Shown here: positions 1 through 8,551 of the stretch, one piece after another
How the letters are laid out: each line of letters starts with the position of its first letter
Position numbering within the stretch: the stretch's first letter is position 1
Origin: Thermoplasmata archaeon
Lineage (GTDB): Archaea; Thermoplasmatota; Thermoplasmata; Thermoplasmatales; Thermoplasmataceae
DNA: 64,000 nucleotides
NCBI GenBank assembly: GCA_021846395.1
Contig: JAJZXB010000005.1
Location: forward strand, 1 to 64,000
Reading direction: 5' to 3'
Made by a program: the position numbers and the translations under genes
The notes under the pieces: generated by a model
What the model was told of the DNA's origin: nothing
The model's database searches: none
What the model saw: the letters and a program-made list of their open reading frames with translations, nothing else

Positions 1-1
1 A

Positions 2-73
2 TGGACCGAAGGGGATTTGAACCCCTGCCCTCTTCCATGCCAAGGAAGCGATCTACCGCTGATCTATCGGCCC
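2..73 (-). tRNA. tRNA-Ala (anticodon GGC)
   Basis: The reverse complement folds as a 72-nt cloverleaf. The 7-bp acceptor stem GGGCCGA/TCGGTCC contains a G3:U70 wobble pair, the alanine identity element. The anticodon loop TTGGCAT reads GGC, and the T arm is GGGGTTCAAATCCCC. The 3' CCA is not encoded. Confidence 0.95.
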
Positions 74-109
74 CTTCATACTGTATTATAATATTATGTA
101 TAAATCTTA

Positions 110-1096
110 TTATATTTTGCCCCTATCATGATATTCCAAATATTCTTCCACAAGCCATTTCAGGGCACCCTTATCCCTAACCCATAATGGCCCGCACTCC
201 TTTATGTATGAGGCTGCTTCATCAGGTTGCCCCGGAGATATAAAACCTCTATCTCTTGGTAATGCTTTCCCCGTAATCATCATTGCCGGAACATATTTAT
301 TGCTATCAAATGCACTCCTTATAGCCCTTTTGGACTGCATGGTTATGCCTGAACGGGTATATAATAATAAGGCTTTATTGTATTCCCATGTTGCACTTTC
401 CTCATCGGCATATGCATTGATAAGTTTTTCAGCATCATCAATTTTATTTTTCTGCATGTATAGGATAAAAAGGAAATATCTCATTCCCTGGTTATCATCG
501 GGATTAAGTTCCAGAATTTCCTCAAGAATTTTTTCCACTTCATCCAAATTTCCTAACCCCCATTTTAAAAATGCAAGGCCTTCCATTGCCCGCATAAATG
601 GCCTTGTGGAAACAATGTACCAGAAATTGCCTTTTTCTTTGGCAAATATGGCATCGCCAAGAGTTTTCCTTCCAGCATCCACACCTTTTTGGTACAGCTC
701 CATCTTTTTTTGTTTATTTTTCTCCAATTCAGCGAGTATAACATATGCATCGGCACAATTACTGTTTATTTCAAGTGCCTCCAATGCCATTTTTCTGCGT
801 TCTTCACCTTTTTTGCTGATGGCATCGTATGCAAGCATCTGGGCTTTGTCTTCAGGGGATTTCGGCTCATATTTGTCCATTTCACCTGAACCAACCGCAC
901 CCTTAATGAATTCGTCAGCATCCTCAAAAGTGTCAAATCCCTTATCCTCCATGATTTTTTCCATTGCCCATGAACTCTTTTCATTTATTCTCGAGTCATA
1001 ATTGGATAAATCGATTTCTTCCACTTTTTTAACCCCCTCAGAATTGCTTTGCCCTTTCTTTTGGTTTGTTATTCTTTTGCGTTTTGCTGATCCCAT
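110..1096 (-). CDS. TPR-repeat protein (ST7-like C-terminus)
   Basis: Protein of about 328 aa with no enzyme motif that I recognise. The basic N-terminus (GSAKRKRITNQKK) is followed by a charged region and helical tetratricopeptide-like repeats in the middle (around ALEINSNCADAYVILAELE and LNPDDNQGMRYFLFILYMQ), so it is probably a protein-interaction scaffold. The tail LPRDRGFISPGQPDEAASYI resembles the end of bacterial and archaeal ST7-like TPR proteins, which is a weak match. I chose the start at 1096 over an ATG 21 nt upstream because GGTGA lies just before it. It stands alone, pointing toward tRNA-Ala. No signal peptide is seen, so it is probably cytoplasmic. Confidence 0.7.
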   Translation of the reverse strand: MGSAKRKRITNQKKGQSNSEGVKKVEEIDLSNYDSRINEKSSWAMEKIMEDKGFDTFEDADEFIKGAVGSGEMDKYEPKSPEDKAQMLAYDAISKKGEERRKMALEALEINSNCADAYVILAELEKNKQKKMELYQKGVDAGRKTLGDAIFAKEKGNFWYIVSTRPFMRAMEGLAFLKWGLGNLDEVEKILEEILELNPDDNQGMRYFLFILYMQKNKIDDAEKLINAYADEESATWEYNKALLLYTRSGITMQSKRAIRSAFDSNKYVPAMMITGKALPRDRGFISPGQPDEAASYIKECGPLWVRDKGALKWLVEEYLEYHDRGKI

Positions 1097-1209
1097 AACC
1101 TTCACCGTTATATTCACATATTAGGATAATATATATATTTTTCAATTAAAAAAGATTTGCCCCTTACGTAAAAAAAATGGGAAGTTAATCTATATTAACG
1201 GTTCAGTTT

Positions 1210-1758
1210 TCAATACAATATTTCCTCAAGGTAATGGTCTTCATGCTTACCTGATCCTGAACACTTCTCACAGATATATACAGGTCTTTCTTTTTCCTCG
1301 CCACATGTATAGCATTCATTTACTGCTATTGTTTTCTTTCCTTTTGCCTGGCAATCCTCGCAGAATTTATAATGCGGATCATTTTGTGATACTGTGCGGG
1401 GGTAGTAAACATTGGGTTCAACGTCCGAAATCTTTTCTAGCTTTGCATATAAATGTGTTTCCGTGCCAAAATCATAAACATAGTTAATTGTCCCATTAAA
1501 CAGCATCAATGATGAAATTTTTATATCTGCCCCTTCTCCAGTTCCCTCTGGTGTTATTATCCCATATCCTGAACGGGCCCAATTTTTTCCAGAATAGAAT
1601 GTGCTCAGATGGTCGAAATCATCGAGATTAAATTCTAACCTTATAATGCGATCGAAATCTGCCAATGTCTGGTTACCCTTAATCTCTATTCTCCTCCAGA
1701 CGCCTCTGTCACCTCTTCTTGCCACCTTGAAAAGGAATGCCTTTGTTTTTTCTTCCAT
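1210..1758 (-). CDS. pRiA4b ORF-3-like protein with C-terminal zinc-ribbon-like Cys pairs
   Basis: 182 aa. Residues 1-115 match the plasmid pRiA4b ORF-3 / IS1096 TnpR-like fold: the VWRRIEI strand, a LADFDRIIRLEF helix, then LSTFYSGKNW and the YVYDFGTE strand. The family is found on plasmids, transposons and chromosomes and its function is unknown. The C-terminal third carries CEDC, CYTCGEE and CEKC pairs, suggesting one or two zinc sites appended to the domain. It sits alone between a TPR protein and an unknown gene on the same strand, separated by gaps. Whether it came with a mobile element cannot be seen here. Confidence 0.75.
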   Translation of the reverse strand: MEEKTKAFLFKVARRGDRGVWRRIEIKGNQTLADFDRIIRLEFNLDDFDHLSTFYSGKNWARSGYGIITPEGTGEGADIKISSLMLFNGTINYVYDFGTETHLYAKLEKISDVEPNVYYPRTVSQNDPHYKFCEDCQAKGKKTIAVNECYTCGEEKERPVYICEKCSGSGKHEDHYLEEILY

Positions 1759-1843
1759 TACCTCACCCCAATTTATCTATTAACTTAAGCATTGAGATAT
1801 ATAATAATAAACTTTTCACTGCAAATATTTTAACTGAACAGCA

Positions 1844-2953
1844 TTATTTATCATATTCTGATTCAAAGAATTTTTTTATTGCATGCCTCAATTCCAGTGG
1901 AATTAATGCAGATTTATAATATTTGTTTCCATCAAACATTTTCCCAATAATAATGAATCCGTGCAATCTCAGGATTCCAATATCTGATTTTGGAGGTTTT
2001 TTCGACCACCAGTATTCTGTATCTGAACTGAAAGTTCTTTTGAGTTTTCCATATTTCACAGCCCATGAGTTTTCATATAAAACTTTAAGTGCGTTGAGCT
2101 GTTTCTTCGTAAACTTATTGTTTAACAGGTCCTCTGCCTTGCCCTTGCTAAATGAAGAGAGTATAAATGTTTTCTTTACATTTTTTGCTTCTCCCCTATC
2201 CCTGAATCCAAGGGCGTGGTAGATGCCGTCAATCCATTCTTCAGGGTATTTGTTCAAAATAAATTTCAATGTGGCATCATTATTTAATACAATTGATTCA
2301 TACATCCTCATTTGCTGCCCTGCATAGGCATTTATAATCATTTCTGCCATTTTATCGGAATTCATTTTGTATTTTGCCATATTTGACCTTAAGGAAACAA
2401 TCCCATCAATCATATAATACCTGTTTTTAGTTATGGGGTATATTCTTGCGTCTATTAAATTATTCCTAACATACAGATTATCTGGATTGGATTGGCTTGG
2501 AATCTTCGATACAGAAATGTATTTTTTCCCAGTTTTCTGTTTTTCAAGCACAATAAATGGATAATGTGATGCGTCCACTACCTTGAAAGGGCCTTCGATT
2601 ATATCTTTCATAAATAGGAGCCTGCCAGCAACCTCTGGTTTTATTTTTTTTATATTTTTTTCAACATATTCCTCCAGAATGGTTTTTCCTGTGGAAGGCA
2701 GAACCTTTTCGTTCATAAACCATGAAAATGCCTGCTTATAGGAGAGGTTTTTATTTCCAAATTTCGTATAATAAGGGCATTCGTTCTTATGCTTTAGAAA
2801 TTCAGGATAATAATTATCGTAAGCGTAATTGTAAATATTTTGAATATAATTGATATTTTCATCAATTAATTTTTTAATTGCCGGAATATATTTTACATCT
2901 TCTTCCGTTATATGCTCCGAATCAGCGCTATATCCATCTATTTTATCTGACAT
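1844..2953 (-). CDS. hypothetical protein, 369 aa
   Basis: I do not recognise this protein. It is mostly charged and soluble, with several helical stretches (for example DVKYIPAIKKLIDENINYIQNIYNYAY) and a C-terminal part (KRTFSSDTEYWWSKKPPKSDIGILRLHGFIIIGK) that could be a winged-helix-like segment. The reading frame continues upstream to 3046, but that extension (hydrophobic, cysteine-bearing) overlaps a degenerate unrelated coding fragment, so the start MSDKIDGY at 2953 is preferred. No signal peptide is predicted from that start. Flanking genes give no functional clue. Confidence 0.6.
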   Translation of the reverse strand: MSDKIDGYSADSEHITEEDVKYIPAIKKLIDENINYIQNIYNYAYDNYYPEFLKHKNECPYYTKFGNKNLSYKQAFSWFMNEKVLPSTGKTILEEYVEKNIKKIKPEVAGRLLFMKDIIEGPFKVVDASHYPFIVLEKQKTGKKYISVSKIPSQSNPDNLYVRNNLIDARIYPITKNRYYMIDGIVSLRSNMAKYKMNSDKMAEMIINAYAGQQMRMYESIVLNNDATLKFILNKYPEEWIDGIYHALGFRDRGEAKNVKKTFILSSFSKGKAEDLLNNKFTKKQLNALKVLYENSWAVKYGKLKRTFSSDTEYWWSKKPPKSDIGILRLHGFIIIGKMFDGNKYYKSALIPLELRHAIKKFFESEYDK

Positions 2954-2970
2954 ATATGACCATATTAATA

Positions 2971-3096
2971 TTAAAATATAAATGTTGACAAACGCTTGAA
3001 TGCAAGTCCTGAGGTTCCCCCCACATATTGCCTGTGCAGTTCCCATAAAATTGGAATGATCTTAAGTTTATTTGCCAGCCCCAATCTTTTTGATTT
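2971..3096 (-). pseudogene. degenerate coding fragment (LANK-x-KII family)
   Basis: A 41-codon open stretch without a start codon reads KSKRLGLANKLKIIPILWEL and then HRQYVGGTSGLAFKRLSTFIF. It resembles the short fragment at 42951-43028 (LANKFKIISIEYALHGQCV) in both DNA and protein, so both look like relics of one gene family, possibly from a mobile element. It ends inside the upstream region of the 369-aa gene. The function of the parent is unknown. Confidence 0.4.
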
Positions 3097-3588
3097 TTAT
3101 GAACCGTGTTTCCTTATTATTTTTCTACATATGGTATAATGTATTCTAATAATTGCCGGACCACTCCTCCCGTGCCTATTTATTCATCCACTATTAGGTA
3201 CATCAGAAATATTCCAAATTCCATGGGTTCTATATAAATATTATATGCATTCCCCTTAAATAAAAACATTCCAGTAAAACAATAAACCATGGCATCTGGC
3301 TTTATAATCACGTAAGGCCGGATTGGATATGCAATTTTATCTTGAATAGTAAAATAAAAATAAAACCTGCAATTTGGCTTATACTTTATAATATTTTTTA
3401 TTTGAATGAATATTTTTATTTTATTTACCTTAAAATTGATAGATAAATTGCAGTATATCAATTATTAAAGAGATAAATACTAAAAAAAATGCCAAAATTG
3501 AAAGAATATTTTACTTTATATAAATATTTTGAATTATTAATCAAAAATTATGACAAATGTTAAATATAAAGGGCTAATATTCTTAACC
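3097..3588. other. intergenic region, AT-rich
   Basis: About 490 bases between the relic and the HAD gene. It holds one open frame (3180-3461, minus) of unusual aromatic/Ile-rich composition with no ribosome site, which I regard as chance. No tRNA, strong hairpin or repeat was recognised. The 3' part is almost pure A/T and probably holds the promoter of the HAD gene. Confidence 0.4.
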
Positions 3589-4266
3589 ATGAACAAAGTA
3601 ATATTGTTTGATATAGATGGAACATTAATGGAGGAACCAAATACATATAATGAGGGTTTTGTTTTTGCCTGCAAAAAAATAATGCATGTTGATGTTGAAA
3701 TGGAAAATTTTCAGACCAGCGGGAAAACAAACCCCGAAATCATAAGGGAATTGCTCAGTGCAAAAAACATAGACAGCATATCTATAAACAAGAATATGTT
3801 AAAACTCTTGAAGGCTGTTGAAAGTTATACATTAAAAAATTTGAATAAAAATGATTGTAGGCTTTTGCCTCATGTACATGATGCATTGAATGCAATAAAA
3901 GAAAACAAAATAAAAATGGGTTTCATAACTGGAAATATTGAATCAATAGCATTTGAAAGGGCCAAAAGGGCAGGGATAGGGCACTATTTCTACTCAGGAG
4001 GCTTTGGGAGTGATGGTGAAAAGAGATCCAAACTGGTAAAGGTGGCAATGGCCAGATTAAACACTGAACCTGAAAATACCTTTGTCATAGGTGATACGCC
4101 AAAGGATATAAATGCGGGCAGGGCAGCTGAAACATACACGGTTGGCATTGCAACGGGCATATTTGATGCCAATGATTTATCGGATGCAGACCTTGTAATA
4201 AACAATCTCAGTGAATACAAAAAAATTATAAAATTCGTAAATAGTGTGGGTGCAGTCCAGCAATAA
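3589..4266 (+). CDS. HAD-superfamily phosphatase (phosphoglycolate phosphatase-like)
   Basis: 225 aa from the start MNKVILFDIDGT. HAD motif I is DIDGT with the nucleophile and acid Asp at about 8 and 10. Motif II is the T of FITGN, motif III a Lys in the KRSKLVK stretch, and motif IV is GDTPKDINAG. An alpha-helical cap lies between motifs I and II, as in subclass I phosphatases acting on small phosphate esters. An ATG 39 nt upstream is possible, but it would add 13 residues before the motif I strand, so the internal ATG is preferred. The physiological substrate cannot be told from sequence. A methyltransferase follows on the same strand after 54 nt. Confidence 0.85.
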   Translation: MNKVILFDIDGTLMEEPNTYNEGFVFACKKIMHVDVEMENFQTSGKTNPEIIRELLSAKNIDSISINKNMLKLLKAVESYTLKNLNKNDCRLLPHVHDALNAIKENKIKMGFITGNIESIAFERAKRAGIGHYFYSGGFGSDGEKRSKLVKVAMARLNTEPENTFVIGDTPKDINAGRAAETYTVGIATGIFDANDLSDADLVINNLSEYKKIIKFVNSVGAVQQ

Positions 4267-4320
4267 ATTTTTAATAAAAATTTAAAAAAAGATTAATCAA
4301 TAAATAAGGTATATGCATAC

Positions 4321-4941
4321 ATGGATCCGGATTTTGGAATTTATCACCATTCAAATAGGGAAGAATCAGAAAAACTTAGGAAAAATGCGGAATTGCTTTT
4401 CAATGAGTCCTTTAAAAAAACAGGCATGGATAGAGAGTCAGAAATCAATATTCTGGATGCGGGTTGTGGCCTGGGATTTCTAACATACATAGCATCATCA
4501 TATTTCATAAATGCCCGAATTTATGCACTGGATAAATTTTCAGGAAATGAATTGCAGGGCATATCAGTGGAAAAACTCAAAATAAATCTTGAAACATTAA
4601 AGATATCAGATAGGGTGGACGTAATCGAAGGGGATCTTGCAGAAAAATTAAATCTGGATGAAAGCTTTGACCTTGTTGTTTCAAACCTTGTTCTTCACAA
4701 TCTTGGCAGATCAAGGTTCAGGGCATATGAAAATATAAAATCAGCTATGAAGGAGGGTTCATATTTTATCAATGCCGATGGATTCATAAGAAGAAATATA
4801 TTCATGAATCCATTAAAAAATGATATGAATAAATTGAATGGCATATTTGAGCCTGCATTTGCAATGTCCTTGAAGGGGGATGAAAATTTCTTTTTCAAGT
4901 ATATTCTTGTTGGATTAAAACCAGTTTTCAATCAGCCGTAA
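4321..4941 (+). CDS. class I SAM-dependent methyltransferase
   Basis: 206 aa with a Rossmann-type methyltransferase core. Motif I ILDAGCGLGFLTYIAS binds AdoMet, YALDK follows at the end of strand 2, and the motif IV region is FDLVVSNLVLHNLG. There is no targeting signal and no substrate domain, so the acceptor (small molecule, RNA or protein) is unknown. It lies 54 nt downstream of the HAD phosphatase and may be co-transcribed with it. It runs tail to tail with the glycosyltransferase, with stop codons 4 nt apart. Confidence 0.85.
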   Translation: MDPDFGIYHHSNREESEKLRKNAELLFNESFKKTGMDRESEINILDAGCGLGFLTYIASSYFINARIYALDKFSGNELQGISVEKLKINLETLKISDRVDVIEGDLAEKLNLDESFDLVVSNLVLHNLGRSRFRAYENIKSAMKEGSYFINADGFIRRNIFMNPLKNDMNKLNGIFEPAFAMSLKGDENFFFKYILVGLKPVFNQP

Positions 4942-4945
4942 TTTA

Positions 4946-5707
4946 TTATTTTCTCCTTAATGAGCAGAAGATGTATCCAAGGGAGCCAAAAAAATTCCTT
5001 ATAAAATACCTGAATTTTAACATCAATTTAAATTGATTTCTATGTATTTGCCTTATTTTACCATGTTTATTCTTCAGCTGTTTTCTTCCATAACCATTCC
5101 AGAAAGATTGCCCGATAAATGATGCCATATTATTCCTTGTTTTATTGTACACTATGCAATCTTCACAGTATATGAATTTTGGATTTTTATCCATTGCCCT
5201 TATATTCAGATCAATATCCTCAGCAGTTATGAAATTTACATCAAAACCGCCCAGGGCAAGAAACAATTTCCTTGAATATATTAAATTTGATGATGGGCTT
5301 GTAACGTCAAAATCCCTGTAAAATAACTTCATTCTTTCGGTCCCATATTTTTTATTTCCAACATCCACAATTTTTCCTGCTATAATATCATAATTTTCAT
5401 TATTTTTTATATTTTTAACCCATGAATCACTGGCTATTGAGTCCCCATCGATAAATGCAATATAATCATATTTTGAATTTTCAACTCCTGTATTTCTGCC
5501 CTCTCCCCTTGTGCATTTTTTATTAATGTATTTAATATAATTGTATTTTTTTGAATATTCCTTAAGTATGCGCGGCGTGCTGTCTGAACTTTCGGAATCA
5601 ACAACTATTATTTCAACAGGCTGTTCCTGAATTACAAGCGAGGCCAATAAATCCCGGATATTATGGCCCTCGTTATGTGTTGTTACAACAATAGATATGC
5701 CATTCAT
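4946..5707 (-). CDS. family 2 glycosyltransferase
   Basis: 253 aa with a GT-A fold. The N-terminus ISIVVTTHNEGHNIRDLLASL, then IIVVDSESSDST, and the metal-binding DxD-like IDGDS near residue 87 are typical of inverting GT2 enzymes using NDP-sugars. A late EDIDLNIRA element is consistent with the acceptor/base region. The C-terminus is basic and aromatic (RYFIRNFFGSLGYIF) and may lie at the membrane. It is the last gene of an apparent operon after the GINS homologue and a small Cys-rich protein (8-nt gap). It probably acts in surface glycan or glycolipid synthesis; the substrate is unknown. Confidence 0.85.
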   Translation of the reverse strand: MNGISIVVTTHNEGHNIRDLLASLVIQEQPVEIIVVDSESSDSTPRILKEYSKKYNYIKYINKKCTRGEGRNTGVENSKYDYIAFIDGDSIASDSWVKNIKNNENYDIIAGKIVDVGNKKYGTERMKLFYRDFDVTSPSSNLIYSRKLFLALGGFDVNFITAEDIDLNIRAMDKNPKFIYCEDCIVYNKTRNNMASFIGQSFWNGYGRKQLKNKHGKIRQIHRNQFKLMLKFRYFIRNFFGSLGYIFCSLRRK

Positions 5708-5715
5708 AGTTTATT

Positions 5716-5901
5716 TTACCAGTCAAGTCTCTGTGTTTCTCTTTCCTTTTTTGTGTTTTTCTTGTATTCCTTGTAATGGGCCTTGCAGAGGTGCACCTTT
5801 GTTTTATCGTCCTTCAATGAAAAAGCCTTTTTTGCCAGATCAGCCGGCACAGTCTGAAAACTTTTTTCAGTACAGCCAACAACATCACAAATTTTATCCA
5901 T
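5716..5901 (-). CDS. small Cys/His-rich (zinc-finger-like) protein
   Basis: 61 aa. CDVVGC near the N-terminus and HLCKAHYKEYKK near residue 40 form a plausible C4-type or C2HC-type zinc site. The C-terminus is highly basic (KKNTKKERETQR). The ATG overlaps the stop of the GINS-like gene by one base (TAATG), so the two are translationally coupled. I do not recognise a named family. Its place directly after a replisome component suggests a nucleic-acid or replication accessory role, which is inference from position only. Confidence 0.7.
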   Translation of the reverse strand: MDKICDVVGCTEKSFQTVPADLAKKAFSLKDDKTKVHLCKAHYKEYKKNTKKERETQRLDW

Positions 5902-6599
5902 TATTCTTTATTGACATTCTGCTTAAAATCTTTATCATTATCCCCATCATTGTTTTTTATAAAAACAAGGGACCCCCTTTTATGAAGTGCTTCTGAGAAT
6001 TCCTCAGGCAGATACAGAATATCGTTTTTATGAAGATAATAGTCCTTTTCAGGCTGTGCTATTGGCGGAAGATCCTGGGTTATTCTTACAAGCCGGTATA
6101 TCATCTTTCGAAGGCCCTTTGGCCCATCATTTTTAGGCTCAATTTCCTGTTCTCCTGTGGTTGCCTGTAATTCTTCAATAACTTCCGGTTCTTCTTCATT
6201 TTTTTCCTCAACCGGTTTTATGCCTGAGAAATTGGAATAATAACCCCTAATTTTGGATGACATGTCCTTTATAATATTTTTTTCCTCAGGTGTCAGGTTT
6301 TCAAGTATATTATCCGTTATTTCATATACAGAATGCCTTGCTATTTTTTCAAACCTTATCTGGAAAAATGCCTTGAAATTTTTTCTCACTTCATCTATTA
6401 AATGTGTTATATCCATGTATTTCTGAATTTCTGCCTTTAAAAGCATATCATTTTTTTCAACGTCAAGGTCAATCAACAGTGAATGGACGTTTTTATAAAA
6501 ATTGGGCTCGATTTTATTCAGTTTTCTTAGTTTCCTTTCGGAAAAAAGATGTGATTTTAAGTCTTCGAGGGTTTTGTCGTATTTGTTCAGGTCCAACAT
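5901..6599 (-). CDS. GINS complex subunit (Gins51/Gins15 type)
   Basis: 232 aa, a part of the archaeal CMG-like replicative helicase complex linking MCM with GAN/RecJ. The N-terminal helical A domain (LDLNKYDKTLEDLKSHLFSE through the RKNFKAFFQIRFEKIAR region) is followed by an acidic linker (EEKNEEEPEVIEE). A short C-terminal B domain, VRITQDLPPIAQPEKDYYLH with ILYLPEEFSEAL after it, matches the small beta domain of GINS proteins. A then B is the order of Gins51 rather than Gins23. No second GINS gene is in this window; Thermoplasmatales are reported to use a single GINS. The start at MLDLNKY removes 13 unlikely leading residues. Confidence 0.8.
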   Translation of the reverse strand: MLDLNKYDKTLEDLKSHLFSERKLRKLNKIEPNFYKNVHSLLIDLDVEKNDMLLKAEIQKYMDITHLIDEVRKNFKAFFQIRFEKIARHSVYEITDNILENLTPEEKNIIKDMSSKIRGYYSNFSGIKPVEEKNEEEPEVIEELQATTGEQEIEPKNDGPKGLRKMIYRLVRITQDLPPIAQPEKDYYLHKNDILYLPEEFSEALHKRGSLVFIKNNDGDNDKDFKQNVNKE

Positions 6600-6749
6600 G
6601 ATAGATAAGATATTGTTTCTGGTTATTAAAATATTCATTAATTTTAAAAAATGTACAGTATCATTTCATGCATTAACCTATACTGAATATGCATAAAACC
6701 ACATATTACAAGAGAATGCAATTAATGTGTATACATATCATATGGTTAA

Positions 6750-7568
6750 CTAAATTAGGAAAAAATCCTTTTTATAAAATTTATAAGGTATTTCAATAAA
6801 TATTTTATTTAAAATTCTATCATAATCATCGTACTGGTTCCTTATCATTTCCGCCCTTTTCGGAACTGAATAGGGCGGCATGACCTTGCCTGGCTTTTCC
6901 TTCTGATCGGTATAATCCGTTTCAAGCAAAAAGTTCTGGTTTGATTCTATTGAATATTTTACATTTGGCCGTGAGGCTATTAAAGACTTTAATATAGTTT
7001 TGTTGAAATTGAAATCTGCTGAATTTGCATGATGCTTCAATATTTTTTCTTTATTGTAATGCCTGTATGCCATATCCTCAATATGTTCATATTTACCTGC
7101 ATTTAGATCCTCAGTATGAAGAATCAGGGGTATATCATAATCTTTGCATGATTCCATGGCATATATCAGTATTTTTTCAGAGTTTTCATAAATTTCGGGT
7201 TCAACATCAAAATGTGGATATCCTATTTCTCCCAGGACATCCGCCTTGCCATTTTTTATGTATTTTACGGCAAGATCAATTCCAGATTTTAGCTTTTCAA
7301 CAGGATTTTGGTTCGTGAATTTAAAGTAATCCAGCGGATATGGTCCTATAGTTATTATCGCGTTTATTCCACTTTCTCTTACTTTTTCTGCCGTTTTTAT
7401 TGTTCTGTCATAGAGATGCTCATAATAATTATTTTCAACATCATTTTCAGGGAAATTCACAAGATTTATTGATGTTCCTCCGTACTTCTTAAATTCATCT
7501 ATTGCCTCAAGAAAATAGCCCTCTGGCCTTATATGCATAAAATTATCAAATATTGATTTATATAGCAT
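6750..7568 (-). CDS. TatD-related metal-dependent hydrolase
   Basis: 272 aa TIM-barrel hydrolase of the archaeal TatD-like group. The first barrel strand carries FDNFMHIRPEG rather than the usual H-x-H. Later metal or catalytic positions are visible: LGEIGYPHFD (Glu), PLILHTED (His), HHANSADF (His) and ESNQNFLLETDYTD (terminal Asp). The family includes nucleases and phosphoesterases, but archaeal members of this branch are uncharacterised. It is on the same strand as the GINS operon with a gap of about 150 nt, probably an independent unit. Confidence 0.75.
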   Translation of the reverse strand: MLYKSIFDNFMHIRPEGYFLEAIDEFKKYGGTSINLVNFPENDVENNYYEHLYDRTIKTAEKVRESGINAIITIGPYPLDYFKFTNQNPVEKLKSGIDLAVKYIKNGKADVLGEIGYPHFDVEPEIYENSEKILIYAMESCKDYDIPLILHTEDLNAGKYEHIEDMAYRHYNKEKILKHHANSADFNFNKTILKSLIASRPNVKYSIESNQNFLLETDYTDQKEKPGKVMPPYSVPKRAEMIRNQYDDYDRILNKIFIEIPYKFYKKDFFLI

Positions 7569-7757
7569 TACACTTACATATCAAGGTGAAATATAATTTT
7601 TCATATGGTATCAGAATATTTTGTGAATTATAACAATTTTAATAACTTATAGCAAAATTATTGAAGATAACAATCATTTTTTTAAAATGTTTTAAAACAT
7701 GCAGAGAGTCTTAGATTGAAATTTTGAATAAGCATTAAAATATCAAAAATAATGATT

Positions 7758-7949
7758 TTAATTTTTTTTATCCTTAGAATTATCGACTATTGCGAATCTA
7801 AAATATGGGAATATAATGCCTACAATAATTCCAGTAATAATCATAATTAAATTTTTTTCAATAATTCCTAATATTAAAAGTAACAATCCACTTATGATTA
7901 TTGCTATTTTTAAAGCAAAAAGAGATTTGTTTTTTATTTTATTTATCAT
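7758..7949 (-). CDS. small two-helix membrane protein (immunity-like architecture)
   Basis: 63 aa. The basic N-terminus (INKIKNKS) is followed by a first hydrophobic helix (ALKIAIIISGLLLLILGII), a short EKN turn, a second helix (LIMIITGIIVGIIFPYF) and a charged tail (DNSKDKKN). The start is supported by AAGGAGG 8 nt upstream. That ribosome site overlaps the stop of a 20-codon ORF whose first 16 residues match a putative peptide precursor at 47.5 kb. No family recognised. The architecture is that of small bacteriocin-immunity or holin-like proteins, but that role is inference from size and context. Confidence 0.6.
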   Translation of the reverse strand: MINKIKNKSLFALKIAIIISGLLLLILGIIEKNLIMIITGIIVGIIFPYFRFAIVDNSKDKKN

Positions 7950-7961
7950 TTTTTATCCTCC

Positions 7962-8024
7962 TTAATTTTTCAAAATGTTCATGGATTTTACAGTATTATT
8001 TGTTCTGGATGGCATTGTATTCAT
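7962..8024 (-). CDS. 20-aa leader-like peptide ORF (truncated copy of precursor at 47.5 kb)
   Basis: Encodes MNTMPSRTNNTVKSMNILKN. The first 16 codons are identical at DNA level to the start of the 60-aa gene at 47346-47528, after which this copy ends at once. Its stop codon lies in the ribosome site of the 2-TM gene, so it may serve as a translated leader for that gene, or be the remnant left after deletion of the peptide core. Too short for confident calling on its own; the exact repeat is the evidence. Confidence 0.45.
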   Translation of the reverse strand: MNTMPSRTNNTVKSMNILKN

Positions 8025-8027
8025 TGC
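7975..8027 (-). repeat. 53-nt exact repeat, copy A
   Basis: Identical on the same strand to 47479-47531. It covers three bases before the ATG plus the first 16 codons of the leader peptide. The sequences diverge completely on both sides, so the boundary coincides with the coding start rather than with a visible element end. Confidence 0.95.
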
Positions 8028-8551
8028 AATTGATGTGTAATTGTTTTCTATGCCGAATTTATGCATTGTAATATTTCTATAATACATATAAATACATTGA
8101 TGATAAGTAAAGGGGATTTATTAAGGATTTCATCTGATTTTTGTATGATGATCTGTAGTTTTTTGCATTTACATTATCATTGTAATTGATATTTATATTT
8201 CATAATAATAATGTGTAATAATATATAATATTTTACATATATATGTTTGCTATATAATGTGGAGTATATTGAAATTTCAGCAATTAAAGGCAAAATGGCA
8301 ATACACTTAAGGATTCAATAAAATAAACTATAAATGAAATTAAAAAGATTATAATAAAACGTATCTATGTCATAATAAATAGTGGAGTAAATTATGTGTA
8401 ACGAACCGGTATATTGGTAATAATTAAATTATTTCATATTTTTTAAAAATTATGAAATTTGAATGCCTGATATAGGATACACTTATTCTTAGACGAAAAT
8501 AGATAATATTATTAACAGCTATTTTTAAAGACATTTTTAACCCCTTATTTT
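8028..8551. other. intergenic region, very AT-rich
   Basis: About 520 bases with no recognisable gene. Many stops occur in all frames and short A/T-rich runs are abundant (for example around 8180-8240). The promoter of the leader/2-TM unit is expected just above 8028. No strong hairpin, tRNA or IS end was recognised. Confidence 0.5.

Noticed and set aside
204-1001. Plus-strand ORF of 265 codons
   Set aside because: Lies antisense over the TPR gene, has Ser/Ile-rich composition typical of an antisense shadow, and lacks a ribosome site.
3180-3461. 93-aa minus-strand ORF
   Set aside because: Aromatic/Ile-rich translation of AT-rich DNA, no ribosome site and no family features.
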